From Marinobacter sp. ATCH36 (GTDB taxonomy: Bacteria > Pseudomonadota > Gammaproteobacteria > Pseudomonadales > Oleiphilaceae), in assembly GCF_023555055.1 (NCBI RefSeq), contig NZ_JAMJPL010000005.1, positions 1 through 64,000 on the forward strand: a DNA stretch of 64,000 nt. Direction: 5' to 3'. Within the stretch, counting starts at the first letter, position 1; every line of letters starts with the position of its first letter. Made by a program: the position numbers and the translations under genes. Shown here in pieces: positions 52,503 through 60,136 of this stretch. Below the pieces are notes generated by a model. The model was given only the letters and a program-made list of their open reading frames with translations, searched no databases and had not been told where the DNA came from.

Positions 52503-53243
52503 TTAGCGGCCGACAGTGGCCTCGTCGATGGTCAGCTCATACTCGCTGCCATCCGGTTCCACCTGCAGGAATCGAATCAGCAGGTGGTCCCGCTCCGGCG
52601 CGAACCACATCAGTGACTGCCGTTTGCTGTCGCTGTCGCGGACTTTCTCGGCTTTCAGAGTTCTGATTTCCTCACCGTTCGCGTTCAGGGTTTCTTCATC
52701 AACGACGGCAAAACGGTCGGTGTCGTAGTCGCCCTTGTCAATCACCCGGTATTCCATCTCACGCTTGCCGGCCTTGATGTCCTGGCTGAGCTGCAACTGG
52801 TAGCCCATGGGGTCCAGGGCGCCTTCTTCCAGTTGCAACGAGAAGCTGTCGCCACGGTGGTGCCCGCTGACCACCATCTTGTCCCAGTCGAAATCAATGG
52901 CCTGTTCCCTGTTCTTGATAAGGAAACCGGAGAGCTTGTAACGGTAACGCAGGGGGACCACCTGATTGTTTTCCCAACGGAAGGTCAGGGATTCATCGAT
53001 ATCGGCAATAAAAGAATTCACATCCGTGCGAAAGCGCCAGGTGCCGTCATCCCTTTGTTCCAGAATCCGGCGGGCACTGCCATTGAGCGAAATGCCTTTG
53101 TCCATGGACGCGTTGTAGCTGAGTTCCATGGGCTGGAGAGAAGTCTCCCCCGTGCCTTCTTCGGCCAGCAGGGGTGTGGCGTTAAAGAGCAGCACCCAGG
53201 CCAGTAGGGTAGGCAGGACTGCGGAGCGGTATTTCAGGGGCAT
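52503..53243 (-). CDS. DUF3108 secreted protein
   Basis: A 246-residue exported protein. The ATG at 53243 has GGAG seven bases upstream, so it is preferred over a start seven codons earlier. A signal peptide covers residues ~1-28 (VLPTLLAWVLLFNATPLLA). The rest is β-rich, as in DUF3108 proteins that lie next to purN in Pseudomonas. The family is linked to the outer membrane or periplasm, but its function is not known. It is read in the same direction as purM-purN upstream. Confidence 0.85.
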   Translation of the reverse strand: MPLKYRSAVLPTLLAWVLLFNATPLLAEEGTGETSLQPMELSYNASMDKGISLNGSARRILEQRDDGTWRFRTDVNSFIADIDESLTFRWENNQVVPLRYRYKLSGFLIKNREQAIDFDWDKMVVSGHHRGDSFSLQLEEGALDPMGYQLQLSQDIKAGKREMEYRVIDKGDYDTDRFAVVDEETLNANGEEIRTLKAEKVRDSDSKRQSLMWFAPERDHLLIRFLQVEPDGSEYELTIDEATVGR

Positions 53244-53250
53244 AGTGTAT

Positions 53251-53254
53251 CTCC
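53251..53254 (-). promoter_or_regulatory. Ribosome binding site fixing the DUF3108 start
   Basis: GGAG on the minus strand lies seven bases before the ATG at 53243. It overlaps the first codons of the longer alternative frame, which makes that longer start less likely. Confidence 0.6.
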
Positions 53255-53328
53255 GGTTGCTCAACGGCAGGTGTACCTGTCTCTGGACAGTCTAACGCGC
53301 CTGATTGCTCCTGGAGATGACGATAAAG

Positions 53329-54012
53329 TCACCCGGCTGTCGCCGCTGCACTGTCGTCCGGAAGAACCAGAGGTCTGTTCAGCGGCTGACCATCGAATAC
53401 CACATAGTCGGAGCCAAGCTGAATGCGCCCTTCACAGAACCAGCGTACAACGATGGGGTAGAGCACATGCTCCTTCCGCTGGACTTTTTCGGCAAGCGAC
53501 TCCGGGGTATCTTCCGGAGTTATATTGACCTCTGCCTGAGCAATAATGGGGCCGCCATCCAACTCCTCGGTAACATAGTGAATAGACACACCATGGACCT
53601 TGTCGCCTGCCTCCAGTGCACGTTGATGGGTATTCAGTCCGGTGTACCTCGGCAGCAGTGAGGGGTGAAGGTTCAGCATGATGCCACGCAAGGCCTTCAC
53701 AAAATCCGCGGTGAGAATACGCATGAATCCTGCCAGCACAATCAGGTCCGGATTGTGGCGCCGAATTTCCGCCATCAATGCTCCGTCGAATTCCTCTCGT
53801 GATCCATACAGGGTGTGGTCCACGATGAACGTGTCGATATTTGCCTGCGCAGCGCGCTCAAGGGCAAAAGCCTTGGGCCGATTGCAGCCGACGGCAACAA
53901 TCTGGCCGGGAAAATCACGCTCACGGCTGGCGTCAATCAGCGCCTGCAGGTTGGTGCCACTTCCGGACGCCAGAACCAGAATGCGGGGTGCGGTTACCGG
54001 ATCTGCTTTCAT
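53329..54012 (-). CDS. purN: Phosphoribosylglycinamide formyltransferase
   Basis: A 227-residue folate enzyme that transfers a formyl group from 10-formyl-THF to GAR in purine synthesis. Signatures are [15 protein letters not shown] near the N-terminus and [24 protein letters not shown], which contains the catalytic His and Asn region. It overlaps purM by four bases, so GAR transformylase and AIR synthetase are co-translated. Confidence 0.97.
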   Translation of the reverse strand: MKADPVTAPRILVLASGSGTNLQALIDASRERDFPGQIVAVGCNRPKAFALERAAQANIDTFIVDHTLYGSREEFDGALMAEIRRHNPDLIVLAGFMRILTADFVKALRGIMLNLHPSLLPRYTGLNTHQRALEAGDKVHGVSIHYVTEELDGGPIIAQAEVNITPEDTPESLAEKVQRKEHVLYPIVVRWFCEGRIQLGSDYVVFDGQPLNRPLVLPDDSAAATAG

Positions 54013-55073
54013 ACCGACAGCAGCCCCGGCGCATAACGAACGGATGCCGCGGACGCAGAGTCTTCCGCTGTTTCAATGACGCCAATCTGCCAGACTTTCT
54101 CTCCCAGCGCATTCAGAGTATCGAGCGCCAGTTCACGCTGATTCGCCGGAATACAGACAACCATGCCGACGCCGCAGTTGAAGGTACGATACATTTCCTC
54201 ACTGGCGACGCCACCGGCATCCTTCAGCCACTGGAAAACCGGTGGCAGCTTCCAGCTGTCAGTGTCGATAGCCGCCACCATGCCGTTGGGAAGGACCCGG
54301 GGAATGTTTTCTGGCAAGCCGCCGCCGGTGATGTGGGAAAGCGCGCGAACATCTACCTCACGGACCAGCTGAAGCAGGTTTTTCACATAAATGCGGGTCG
54401 GCGCCATCAGCGCATCGGCGAGGGTTACGTCGGCAATGGTCTGGTTCAGGTCGGCATTGCTGACCTCCAGAATCTTGCGGATCAGAGAGTAACCGTTGGA
54501 ATGCGGGCCGGATGAACCCAGTGCCAGTAATACATCACCGGCCTGCACACGGTTGCCGTCGATGATTTCGCTACGTTCGGCGACGCCCACACAGAAGCCG
54601 GCCAGGTCGTAATCGTCACCTTCGTACATGCCCGGCATTTCTGCAGTCTCACCGCCCACCAGGGAGCAGCCTGCCTGCTCACAGCCTGCGCCGATGCCTT
54701 CAACTACCTGGGCCGCCACATCTACGTTCAGCTTACCGGTGGCGTAGTAGTCAAGGAAAAAAAGAGGTTCCGCGCCGCCCACCACGAGATCGTTAACGCA
54801 CATGGCAACGAGGTCGATGCCGATGGTGTCGTGCTTCTGAAGCTGCATGGCAAGCCTGAGCTTGGTGCCCACGCCGTCTGTGCCGGACACCAGAACCGGC
54901 TCATTGTAACCCTGCGGGATGGCAACCATGGCGCCAAAACCACCGAGCCCGCCGAGCACTTCCGGGCGGCGGGTGCGGGCAGCTGTGTTCTTGATCCGGT
55001 CGACGAGTTCGTTTCCGGCGTCAATATCAACGCCGGCGTCACGATAGGTCAGGGAGGGCTTCTGTTCGCTCAT
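54009..55073 (-). CDS. purM: Phosphoribosylformylglycinamidine cyclo-ligase
   Basis: A 354-residue AIR synthetase of the purine pathway. It shows [33 protein letters not shown] and [11 protein letters not shown], the ATP/phosphate-binding landmarks of the PurM family. It is first in the purM-purN pair and is transcribed divergently from the DUF2066 gene, as in Pseudomonas and E. coli relatives. Confidence 0.98.
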   Translation of the reverse strand: MSEQKPSLTYRDAGVDIDAGNELVDRIKNTAARTRRPEVLGGLGGFGAMVAIPQGYNEPVLVSGTDGVGTKLRLAMQLQKHDTIGIDLVAMCVNDLVVGGAEPLFFLDYYATGKLNVDVAAQVVEGIGAGCEQAGCSLVGGETAEMPGMYEGDDYDLAGFCVGVAERSEIIDGNRVQAGDVLLALGSSGPHSNGYSLIRKILEVSNADLNQTIADVTLADALMAPTRIYVKNLLQLVREVDVRALSHITGGGLPENIPRVLPNGMVAAIDTDSWKLPPVFQWLKDAGGVASEEMYRTFNCGVGMVVCIPANQRELALDTLNALGEKVWQIGVIETAEDSASAASVRYAPGLLSV

Positions 55074-55271
55074 GGTGTGCTTAACCGTTTGGACAGTGGG
55101 TCAGGCGGCGAATTTTAACAGGTGCGGAGTGGCGCTCCAAATGCAATTGCCATGTTTGCCGCCGTGTTGGCGTTAAAGGCTTGTATTGACTTTCTGCAAT
55201 CCGGGTTAGCTACTCACACCAGGGGGCTTGGTGTATCCTATGCGCCATTCAGACGAATTGCAGGGTGTTTC

Positions 55272-56588
55272 ATGCCAGATTCAGGAAAAATCTCGATGCA
55301 GGCAGCGCAGATAATCCGTCGGTCAGTGGGGTTGTTCGGTCTTCTGGTGCTGATGGTCACTCCAGCGGCTGCGGTTACGGTAACCGGGCTCTACTCGGTG
55401 GAAGTGCCGGTGGCAAGTTCACAGACGGCAGACCTGGAGCAGGGTTATGCGGATGGCTTGAGCCGGGTCTTCGTGCGTGTTTCCGGTACCCGAGAGGTGC
55501 TTGGTAGTGAAGGTATCGATGCACTGCTGGATGATGCCGAGTCGCTGTTGCAGTCCTATCAGTTTCTGCGATCGGGCGAAGGCAGACACCGGCTGCGGAT
55601 GTCGTTCGGCGCTGTCGGGGTCAATCGTGCTCTGGCGTCTATAGACGCGCCGGTCTGGGGCGCCAATCGCCCGCTGACCCTGGCGTGGATCGCCGTGGAA
55701 GAAAGCGGGCGTCGGTCCCTCGTGCACTCTGACGGGGAAGGTGGTAACGGGAATGATCAGTGGCGGCAGATCTTTGAGGCAGCGGCGGTTGACCGGGGCC
55801 TGCCGGTGAGCCTGCCTCCTGCTGACTTCCGTCAGGACCGGGAGTTACTTTCCGATATCTGGGGTCAGTTTACTTCCAATGTCCGGAGTGCGTCCGAAGA
55901 GCTTGAGCATGACCTCATGTCGTTGGTGCGGATTAGTCGTTCAGGGTCTCAATGGCGTGCTGGCTGGGTTTTTGACGGCATGGGGCTGGACAGCACCGAA
56001 CAGTCAGTGACCGCCGATACCAGAGACGAGCTGGCCGCGCAGGTTATCGGGCGCTGGGCTGAAATGTTTGCGGATCGCTATGCGGTAGCCGGAAGTGACG
56101 TGGGCGAATCGCCGCAGCTGGATATCGTAGTGCATGGTGTTACCAACCTGACGGACTACGCCCGCGTCAGCAGTGCACTCAGGAATCTGTCTCCGGTAAT
56201 GGAAGCAGGTGCTACCCAGGCTCGAGACGACCAGCTGAAGCTGCGGGTTGTGTTTTCCGGAGAAATGGAACAACTGAAACAGTACATAGCCCTCGATCCG
56301 CGCCTGGTGCCCCTTTCTGACGCGGAAGTCTCGCGGATTCCCTCCGGCGATGGAAACGATTCAGATGCGGCAGAAGCTGACCAGTCTGCCCTTCAGGCCC
56401 CGGAAGGCGGTGTCGCCCTGGCAGAAGACAGTGCCGAGAATGGCAACAGCGCCGCCAACCCTCTGTTCGTGTATCAGCCGTTGCTGGTGGATGAAGAGGA
56501 GTCGGAACAGGCATTTGAGTCACTCTACCAGGTGTTGCATTATCGCTGGCAGCCCGCCTCGATCGTTGATTCGGAAAACGGAGAGTAA
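55272..56588 (+). CDS. DUF2066 secreted protein
   Basis: A 438-residue exported protein of the DUF2066 family, conserved beside purM in Pseudomonas-like genomes. I used ATG 55272; another at 55296 is also possible. The signal peptide (SVGLFGLLVLMVTPAAA) then starts near residue 19 or 11. The mature N-terminus has VTGLYSVEVPVASS followed by the characteristic AYADGLSRVFVRVSG-like stretch. The function is unknown. An acidic, low-complexity region lies near residue 370. Confidence 0.85.
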   Translation: MPDSGKISMQAAQIIRRSVGLFGLLVLMVTPAAAVTVTGLYSVEVPVASSQTADLEQGYADGLSRVFVRVSGTREVLGSEGIDALLDDAESLLQSYQFLRSGEGRHRLRMSFGAVGVNRALASIDAPVWGANRPLTLAWIAVEESGRRSLVHSDGEGGNGNDQWRQIFEAAAVDRGLPVSLPPADFRQDRELLSDIWGQFTSNVRSASEELEHDLMSLVRISRSGSQWRAGWVFDGMGLDSTEQSVTADTRDELAAQVIGRWAEMFADRYAVAGSDVGESPQLDIVVHGVTNLTDYARVSSALRNLSPVMEAGATQARDDQLKLRVVFSGEMEQLKQYIALDPRLVPLSDAEVSRIPSGDGNDSDAAEADQSALQAPEGGVALAEDSAENGNSAANPLFVYQPLLVDEEESEQAFESLYQVLHYRWQPASIVDSENGE

Positions 56589-56621
56589 ATTCCGGGTGCT
56601 GCAACGAAAGGGAGGCGTGTC

Positions 56622-57182
56622 ATGATGACGCACCGCTGGCGCTGGATTCCCAACGCCCTCACGTTTCTGCGAATAGTGATGATTGCGCCTTTCGCTGCCG
56701 CCCTTATGGCCAAGGAATACCGCTTTGCACTGTTAATATTCTTTGTTGCGGCGGCCACCGATGCATTCGATGGTTTTCTTGCCCGTCATTTTGATTGGCG
56801 GACCAGGCTGGGTGCCATTGCCGATCCCCTGGCCGACAAAGCATTGCTGATTACGGCTTACCTGATGCTGACCCTGACCGGCGTTTTACCGCCATGGCTT
56901 TTCTGGTTGGTGCTGGGCCGGGACCTGTTGATTGTATGCGGCGGACTGGCGTTCCACTACGCCATTGGCCGGTTTGATTTGCAGCCCAGTATCCCCGGTA
57001 AAATCAATACACTGATACAGATTCTGGTTGCCCTTGCGATCATTATTTTGCTGGCGGGTTTTCCGATGCAGCCCTGGGTTATTGATGCTGGTACTCTGCT
57101 GGTAGCTGCTTCTGCGCTGTTCAGCGGGGCACACTATATCGCGGTCTGGAGTCTGAGGGCGTGGAGGGTCAAGAGACAGTGA
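56622..57182 (+). CDS. CDP-alcohol phosphatidyltransferase family protein
   Basis: A 186-residue membrane enzyme with about five helices. The full active-site motif D-G-x2-A-R-x8-G-x3-D-x3-D is present (DAFDGFLARHFDW... then LGAIADPLADKALL). It is close to PgsA/Pgs-like phosphatidylglycerophosphate or cardiolipin synthases. A separate pgsA is usually present in such genomes, so the exact product cannot be assigned. It overlaps hda. Confidence 0.88.
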   Translation: MMTHRWRWIPNALTFLRIVMIAPFAAALMAKEYRFALLIFFVAAATDAFDGFLARHFDWRTRLGAIADPLADKALLITAYLMLTLTGVLPPWLFWLVLGRDLLIVCGGLAFHYAIGRFDLQPSIPGKINTLIQILVALAIIILLAGFPMQPWVIDAGTLLVAASALFSGAHYIAVWSLRAWRVKRQ

Positions 57183-57877
57183 GTGCTTCGCAACTGGTGT
57201 TGGGGGTAAAACTGCGTGATGACGCCCGGTTTGACAACTTTCACGGAGATAGGAATGCAGCCGCAGCGGTGCGCCTGCGTGAGGCCTGTGAGCAAACGTC
57301 CCCAGTGCCGGTTGTTGCAGTCTGTGGCGATTCCGACACTGGTAAAAGTCATCTTTTACAGGCTGTGTGCCATCTTGCCGAACAGCGTGAGCAAAGTGCT
57401 GTATGTGTCAGCGTGAAGGAGCTATTGCCGTTCGGGCCCGATGCGTTGGCCGGGTTGGAAAACCAGTCGGTAATCTGCCTGGACGATCTTGATCTCATTG
57501 CCGGCCTCGAAAGCTGGGAAGAAGCGGTCTTCCATCTGTACAATCGGGTCAATGATCGCGGCAGCCTGTTGGTCGTCAGCCTTTCAGAGGTGCCTGGCGT
57601 GTTGTCGTTCCTGTTGCCGGATCTGATGTCACGGCTAAGCCACGGGCTGACCATTCAGCTGGGCATAAACCGTGACGATGACCGGCTCCGGATTCTGATG
57701 GCCCGGGCAGAACAGCGAGGGCTGGTCCTTGGCGATGACGTCGCGGCATTTATTCTCAGGCGCGCCCCGCGAAAGCTTGCTGATCTGCTGGCAATGCTGG
57801 ATCGCCTGGACGAAAATTCATTGCGTGCCCAGCGCCGGCTAACAATACCGTTCGTGAAGTCGGTAATGGGTTGGTAG
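57179..57877 (+). CDS. hda: DnaA regulatory inactivator Hda
   Basis: A 232-residue AAA+ protein that, with the β-clamp, stimulates ATP hydrolysis by DnaA after initiation. The N-terminal SASQLVLGVKLRD includes the clamp-binding QLVLGV, followed by DARFDNF. Walker A is GDSDTGKSHLL, and Walker B is VICLDDLDLI. GTG 57179 overlaps the upstream stop; GTG 57161 would add six residues. The C-terminus lacks DnaA's DNA-binding domain, as expected. Next to purM and DUF2066, this is the usual Pseudomonas order. Confidence 0.94.
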   Translation: MSASQLVLGVKLRDDARFDNFHGDRNAAAAVRLREACEQTSPVPVVAVCGDSDTGKSHLLQAVCHLAEQREQSAVCVSVKELLPFGPDALAGLENQSVICLDDLDLIAGLESWEEAVFHLYNRVNDRGSLLVVSLSEVPGVLSFLLPDLMSRLSHGLTIQLGINRDDDRLRILMARAEQRGLVLGDDVAAFILRRAPRKLADLLAMLDRLDENSLRAQRRLTIPFVKSVMGW

Positions 57878-57913
57878 GGTGAACGAATACAGGGAAACGG
57901 TCGGGGGAAAATC

Positions 57914-58711
57914 ATGAGGCGAGTAGTGTTTAATCAGAAAGGTGGTGTTGGCAAATCCAGCATCACCTGTAACCTGGCGGCCATCAGTGCTGCCAGAGGC
58001 AAGCGCACGCTGGTCGTCGATCTTGACCCCCAGGGCAACTCAACCCACTACTTGCTGGGCAAGCCGGCGGGGGAGCTCAAGGACACAGTTGCAGACTATC
58101 TGGAACAGACGGTGGCGTTTACGGTGTTCAACCGTCGTGCTGACGAATTTGTTCACGCGTCGCCCTTTGACAATCTGTTTGTCATGCCGTCCAGCCCGGA
58201 GCTGGATTTTCTGGAGCGAAAGCTGGAAGCCAAGCACAAGATCTACAAGCTCAGAGAGGCGCTCAAGAAACTGGGCGAATCCTTCGATGAGATCTATATC
58301 GATACCGCTCCGGCATTAAATTTCTATACCCGTTCGGCACTGATTGCGGCACAACGGTGCCTGATTCCCTTTGATTGTGACGATTTTTCCCGTCAGGCTC
58401 TCTACAGCATTCTCCACGAAATTCAGGAACTGCAGGAAGATCATAACGAAGATCTTGTAGTGGAGGGGATTGTTGCCAACCAGTTCCAGCCCCGTGCCAG
58501 CCTGCCCAAGAAGCTGGTACGTGAGCTGATAGACGAGGGGCTGCCGATGCTGCCGGTGCGCTTGTCCAGTTCGGTGAAGATGAAGGAATCCCATCAGAGC
58601 CGGCAGCCGCTGATTCATATGGCGCCCAAGCACCCGTTGACGCGGCAATACGAGGATCTTTACCGCGTGCTTCACGGCGAAACGGTTGAACTGGAGCCAC
58701 TGGCCGACTGA
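57914..58711 (+). CDS. ParA-family ATPase (orphan)
   Basis: A 265-residue ParA/MinD-type ATPase. The deviant Walker A is KGGVGKSSITCNLAA starting at residue 9. Walker A' is VVDLDPQGNSTHYLLG, and the Walker B-type stretch IYIDTAPALNFYTRSA is present. No ParB, parS-like repeat or MinE/MipZ-partner gene is adjacent, and chromosomal parAB would be near the origin, so this is an orphan. Such proteins often position protein clusters rather than DNA. It follows hda by 36 bases and is followed by a YqcC-like gene. Confidence 0.87.
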   Translation: MRRVVFNQKGGVGKSSITCNLAAISAARGKRTLVVDLDPQGNSTHYLLGKPAGELKDTVADYLEQTVAFTVFNRRADEFVHASPFDNLFVMPSSPELDFLERKLEAKHKIYKLREALKKLGESFDEIYIDTAPALNFYTRSALIAAQRCLIPFDCDDFSRQALYSILHEIQELQEDHNEDLVVEGIVANQFQPRASLPKKLVRELIDEGLPMLPVRLSSSVKMKESHQSRQPLIHMAPKHPLTRQYEDLYRVLHGETVELEPLAD

Positions 58712-58720
58712 GCATTAACT

Positions 58721-59059
58721 ATGTCAAGAGAGTCCGACGATATCACCCGCGTGGCGGACAGCCTGCTGCAGATCGAGATCGAGTTGCGGCGAATCGATGC
58801 CTGGGAAAGCGAGCCGCCCCCTGCGGATGCGTTGCAAAGCACAAAGCCATTTGCGGTGGATACCCTGGAATTTACGCAATGGCTTCAGTTTGTGTTTGTT
58901 CGCCGCATGAAGGTGATGATCGAAAGCGGGCACTCATTGCCCGAAGTATCGGGAATGGCCCCCATGGCTGAAGAGCATTTCCGGGGCAGGAGCGAGTCCG
59001 GTCACGGCCTGATTCGTGAACTGGAGGAGATGGACCGCCTGCTATCCGGGCAGTCCTGA
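58721..59059 (+). CDS. YqcC-like protein
   Basis: A 112-residue helical protein resembling YqcC: WESEPPPADALQSTKPFAVDTLEFTQWLQFVFVRRMKVMIE is the conserved segment, in pieces. It lies nine bases after the orphan ParA, so it is very likely co-transcribed. Function is unknown. It converges on nadC with only four bases between stops. Confidence 0.85.
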   Translation: MSRESDDITRVADSLLQIEIELRRIDAWESEPPPADALQSTKPFAVDTLEFTQWLQFVFVRRMKVMIESGHSLPEVSGMAPMAEEHFRGRSESGHGLIRELEEMDRLLSGQS

Positions 59060-59063
59060 GCTC

Positions 59064-59912
59064 TCAGCCGGCGGTTTCCAGCCGCATGGACAGGTCCGCG
59101 GCCCGCACATCCTTGGTCAGTGCTCCGATTGAGATGTAATCCACGCCCGTTTCTGCTATCGGTACCAGCGTATCGTTGTTGATACCGCCGGAGGCCTCCA
59201 GTTTCGCGGCGCCGGCTGTTCGGGCAACCGCCTTTTTCATGTCTGCCAGAGAAAACTCATCAAGCATGATGATGTCTGCCCCAGCGGCAAGCGCCTGCTC
59301 CAGTTCATCTGAATTTTCGGTTTCGACTTCCACAGGGCGCCCCGGGGCAATTCTGTGCGCCTCCGCGACTGCGTTGGCGATCGAGCCGCAAGCAGCAATA
59401 TGGTTTTCCTTGATCAGGAACGCATCCCAAAGGCCAATGCGGTGGTTGTGGCATCCGCCGCAGGTTACCGCGTACTTCTGGGCCAGACGTAAACCGGGGA
59501 GAGTTTTCCGGGTATCAAGCAGTTGCACGCCAGTATGTGCGACACGTTGCGAATAGGCGGCACATGTTGTGGCGACCCCGGAGAGCATCTGAAGCCAGTT
59601 AAGCGCCGAGCGCTCTGCGGTGAGCAGACTGCGGGCCGGGCCCTCCATGGAAAACAGCAACTGGTCGGGATTTGCTCTGTCGCCATCGTTGACGTTCCAA
59701 GTCAGGGTAACCCTCGGATCCACCTGTCTGAAAACCTCCTCAACCCAGGCGCGCCCGGCAATGATGGCCTCCTCACGAGTGATAACCCGCCCCCGGCTTA
59801 CCCGGTCTTCCGGTATCAGCATGGCGGTGATATCACCGTCTCCGATATCTTCCCGAAGGCTTTGGGCGACAGATTCGATACGGGACTGACGAAGCAGTTC
59901 GGCTGGGATCAT
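59064..59912 (-). CDS. nadC: Nicotinate-nucleotide pyrophosphorylase (carboxylating)
   Basis: A 282-residue enzyme that makes nicotinate mononucleotide from quinolinate and PRPP in de novo NAD synthesis. Landmarks are [19 protein letters not shown] and [16 protein letters not shown], which hold the Arg, Lys and His residues binding quinolinate, and late EASGGIN. It is divergent from the DUF1631 gene, with regulatory motifs in the 224-base gap. The same nadC-DUF1631-ampD-ampE order is found in Pseudomonas. Confidence 0.97.
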   Translation of the reverse strand: MIPAELLRQSRIESVAQSLREDIGDGDITAMLIPEDRVSRGRVITREEAIIAGRAWVEEVFRQVDPRVTLTWNVNDGDRANPDQLLFSMEGPARSLLTAERSALNWLQMLSGVATTCAAYSQRVAHTGVQLLDTRKTLPGLRLAQKYAVTCGGCHNHRIGLWDAFLIKENHIAACGSIANAVAEAHRIAPGRPVEVETENSDELEQALAAGADIIMLDEFSLADMKKAVARTAGAAKLEASGGINNDTLVPIAETGVDYISIGALTKDVRAADLSMRLETAG

Positions 59913-60023
59913 GGTCTGGTTCCGGTCGGTTTTCAGGGTCTTGAGTAGCGCATTCGATACGGGCCGATGATTCTAAAGCCAGGCAAGGGATTCGCCAAAC
60001 ATAAGTAAGCCGGAATGCTAAAC

Positions 60024-60039
60024 TGTGACCGCCATCACT
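60024..60039. promoter_or_regulatory. CRP/Vfr-like binding site
   Basis: TGTGA-CCGCCA-TCACT at 60024-60039 matches the TGTGA-N6-TCACA consensus at nine of ten core positions. It lies between divergent nadC and the DUF1631 gene, 112 bases from the nadC start and 97 bases before the DUF1631 ATG. It could serve either gene. Which gene is regulated is not shown by sequence. Confidence 0.5.
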
Positions 60040-60048
60040 TAAACACAA

Positions 60049-60076
60049 AAGGTGACAAAATCTGACACAAGGTGAC
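60049..60076 (+). repeat. AAGGTGAC direct repeat, 20-base period
   Basis: AAGGTGAC occurs at 60049-60056 and at 60069-60076, in the same orientation and 20 bases apart, close to two helical turns. It sits 61-88 bases before the DUF1631 start, where an activator could bind. Confidence 0.5.
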
Positions 60077-60090
60077 GTGGGTAGAGCATA

Positions 60091-60110
60091 AGATGTGCAA
60101 TAACACATCT
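60091..60110. promoter_or_regulatory. Perfect inverted repeat before the DUF1631 gene
   Basis: AGATGTG (60091-60097) and CACATCT (60104-60110) form a perfect 7-bp inverted repeat with a six-base spacer. It ends 26 bases before the DUF1631 start codon, so it may be an operator or an mRNA leader hairpin. Confidence 0.5.
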
Positions 60111-60136
60111 CTCCAGTCAACGTCCGGAGTAGCCGA

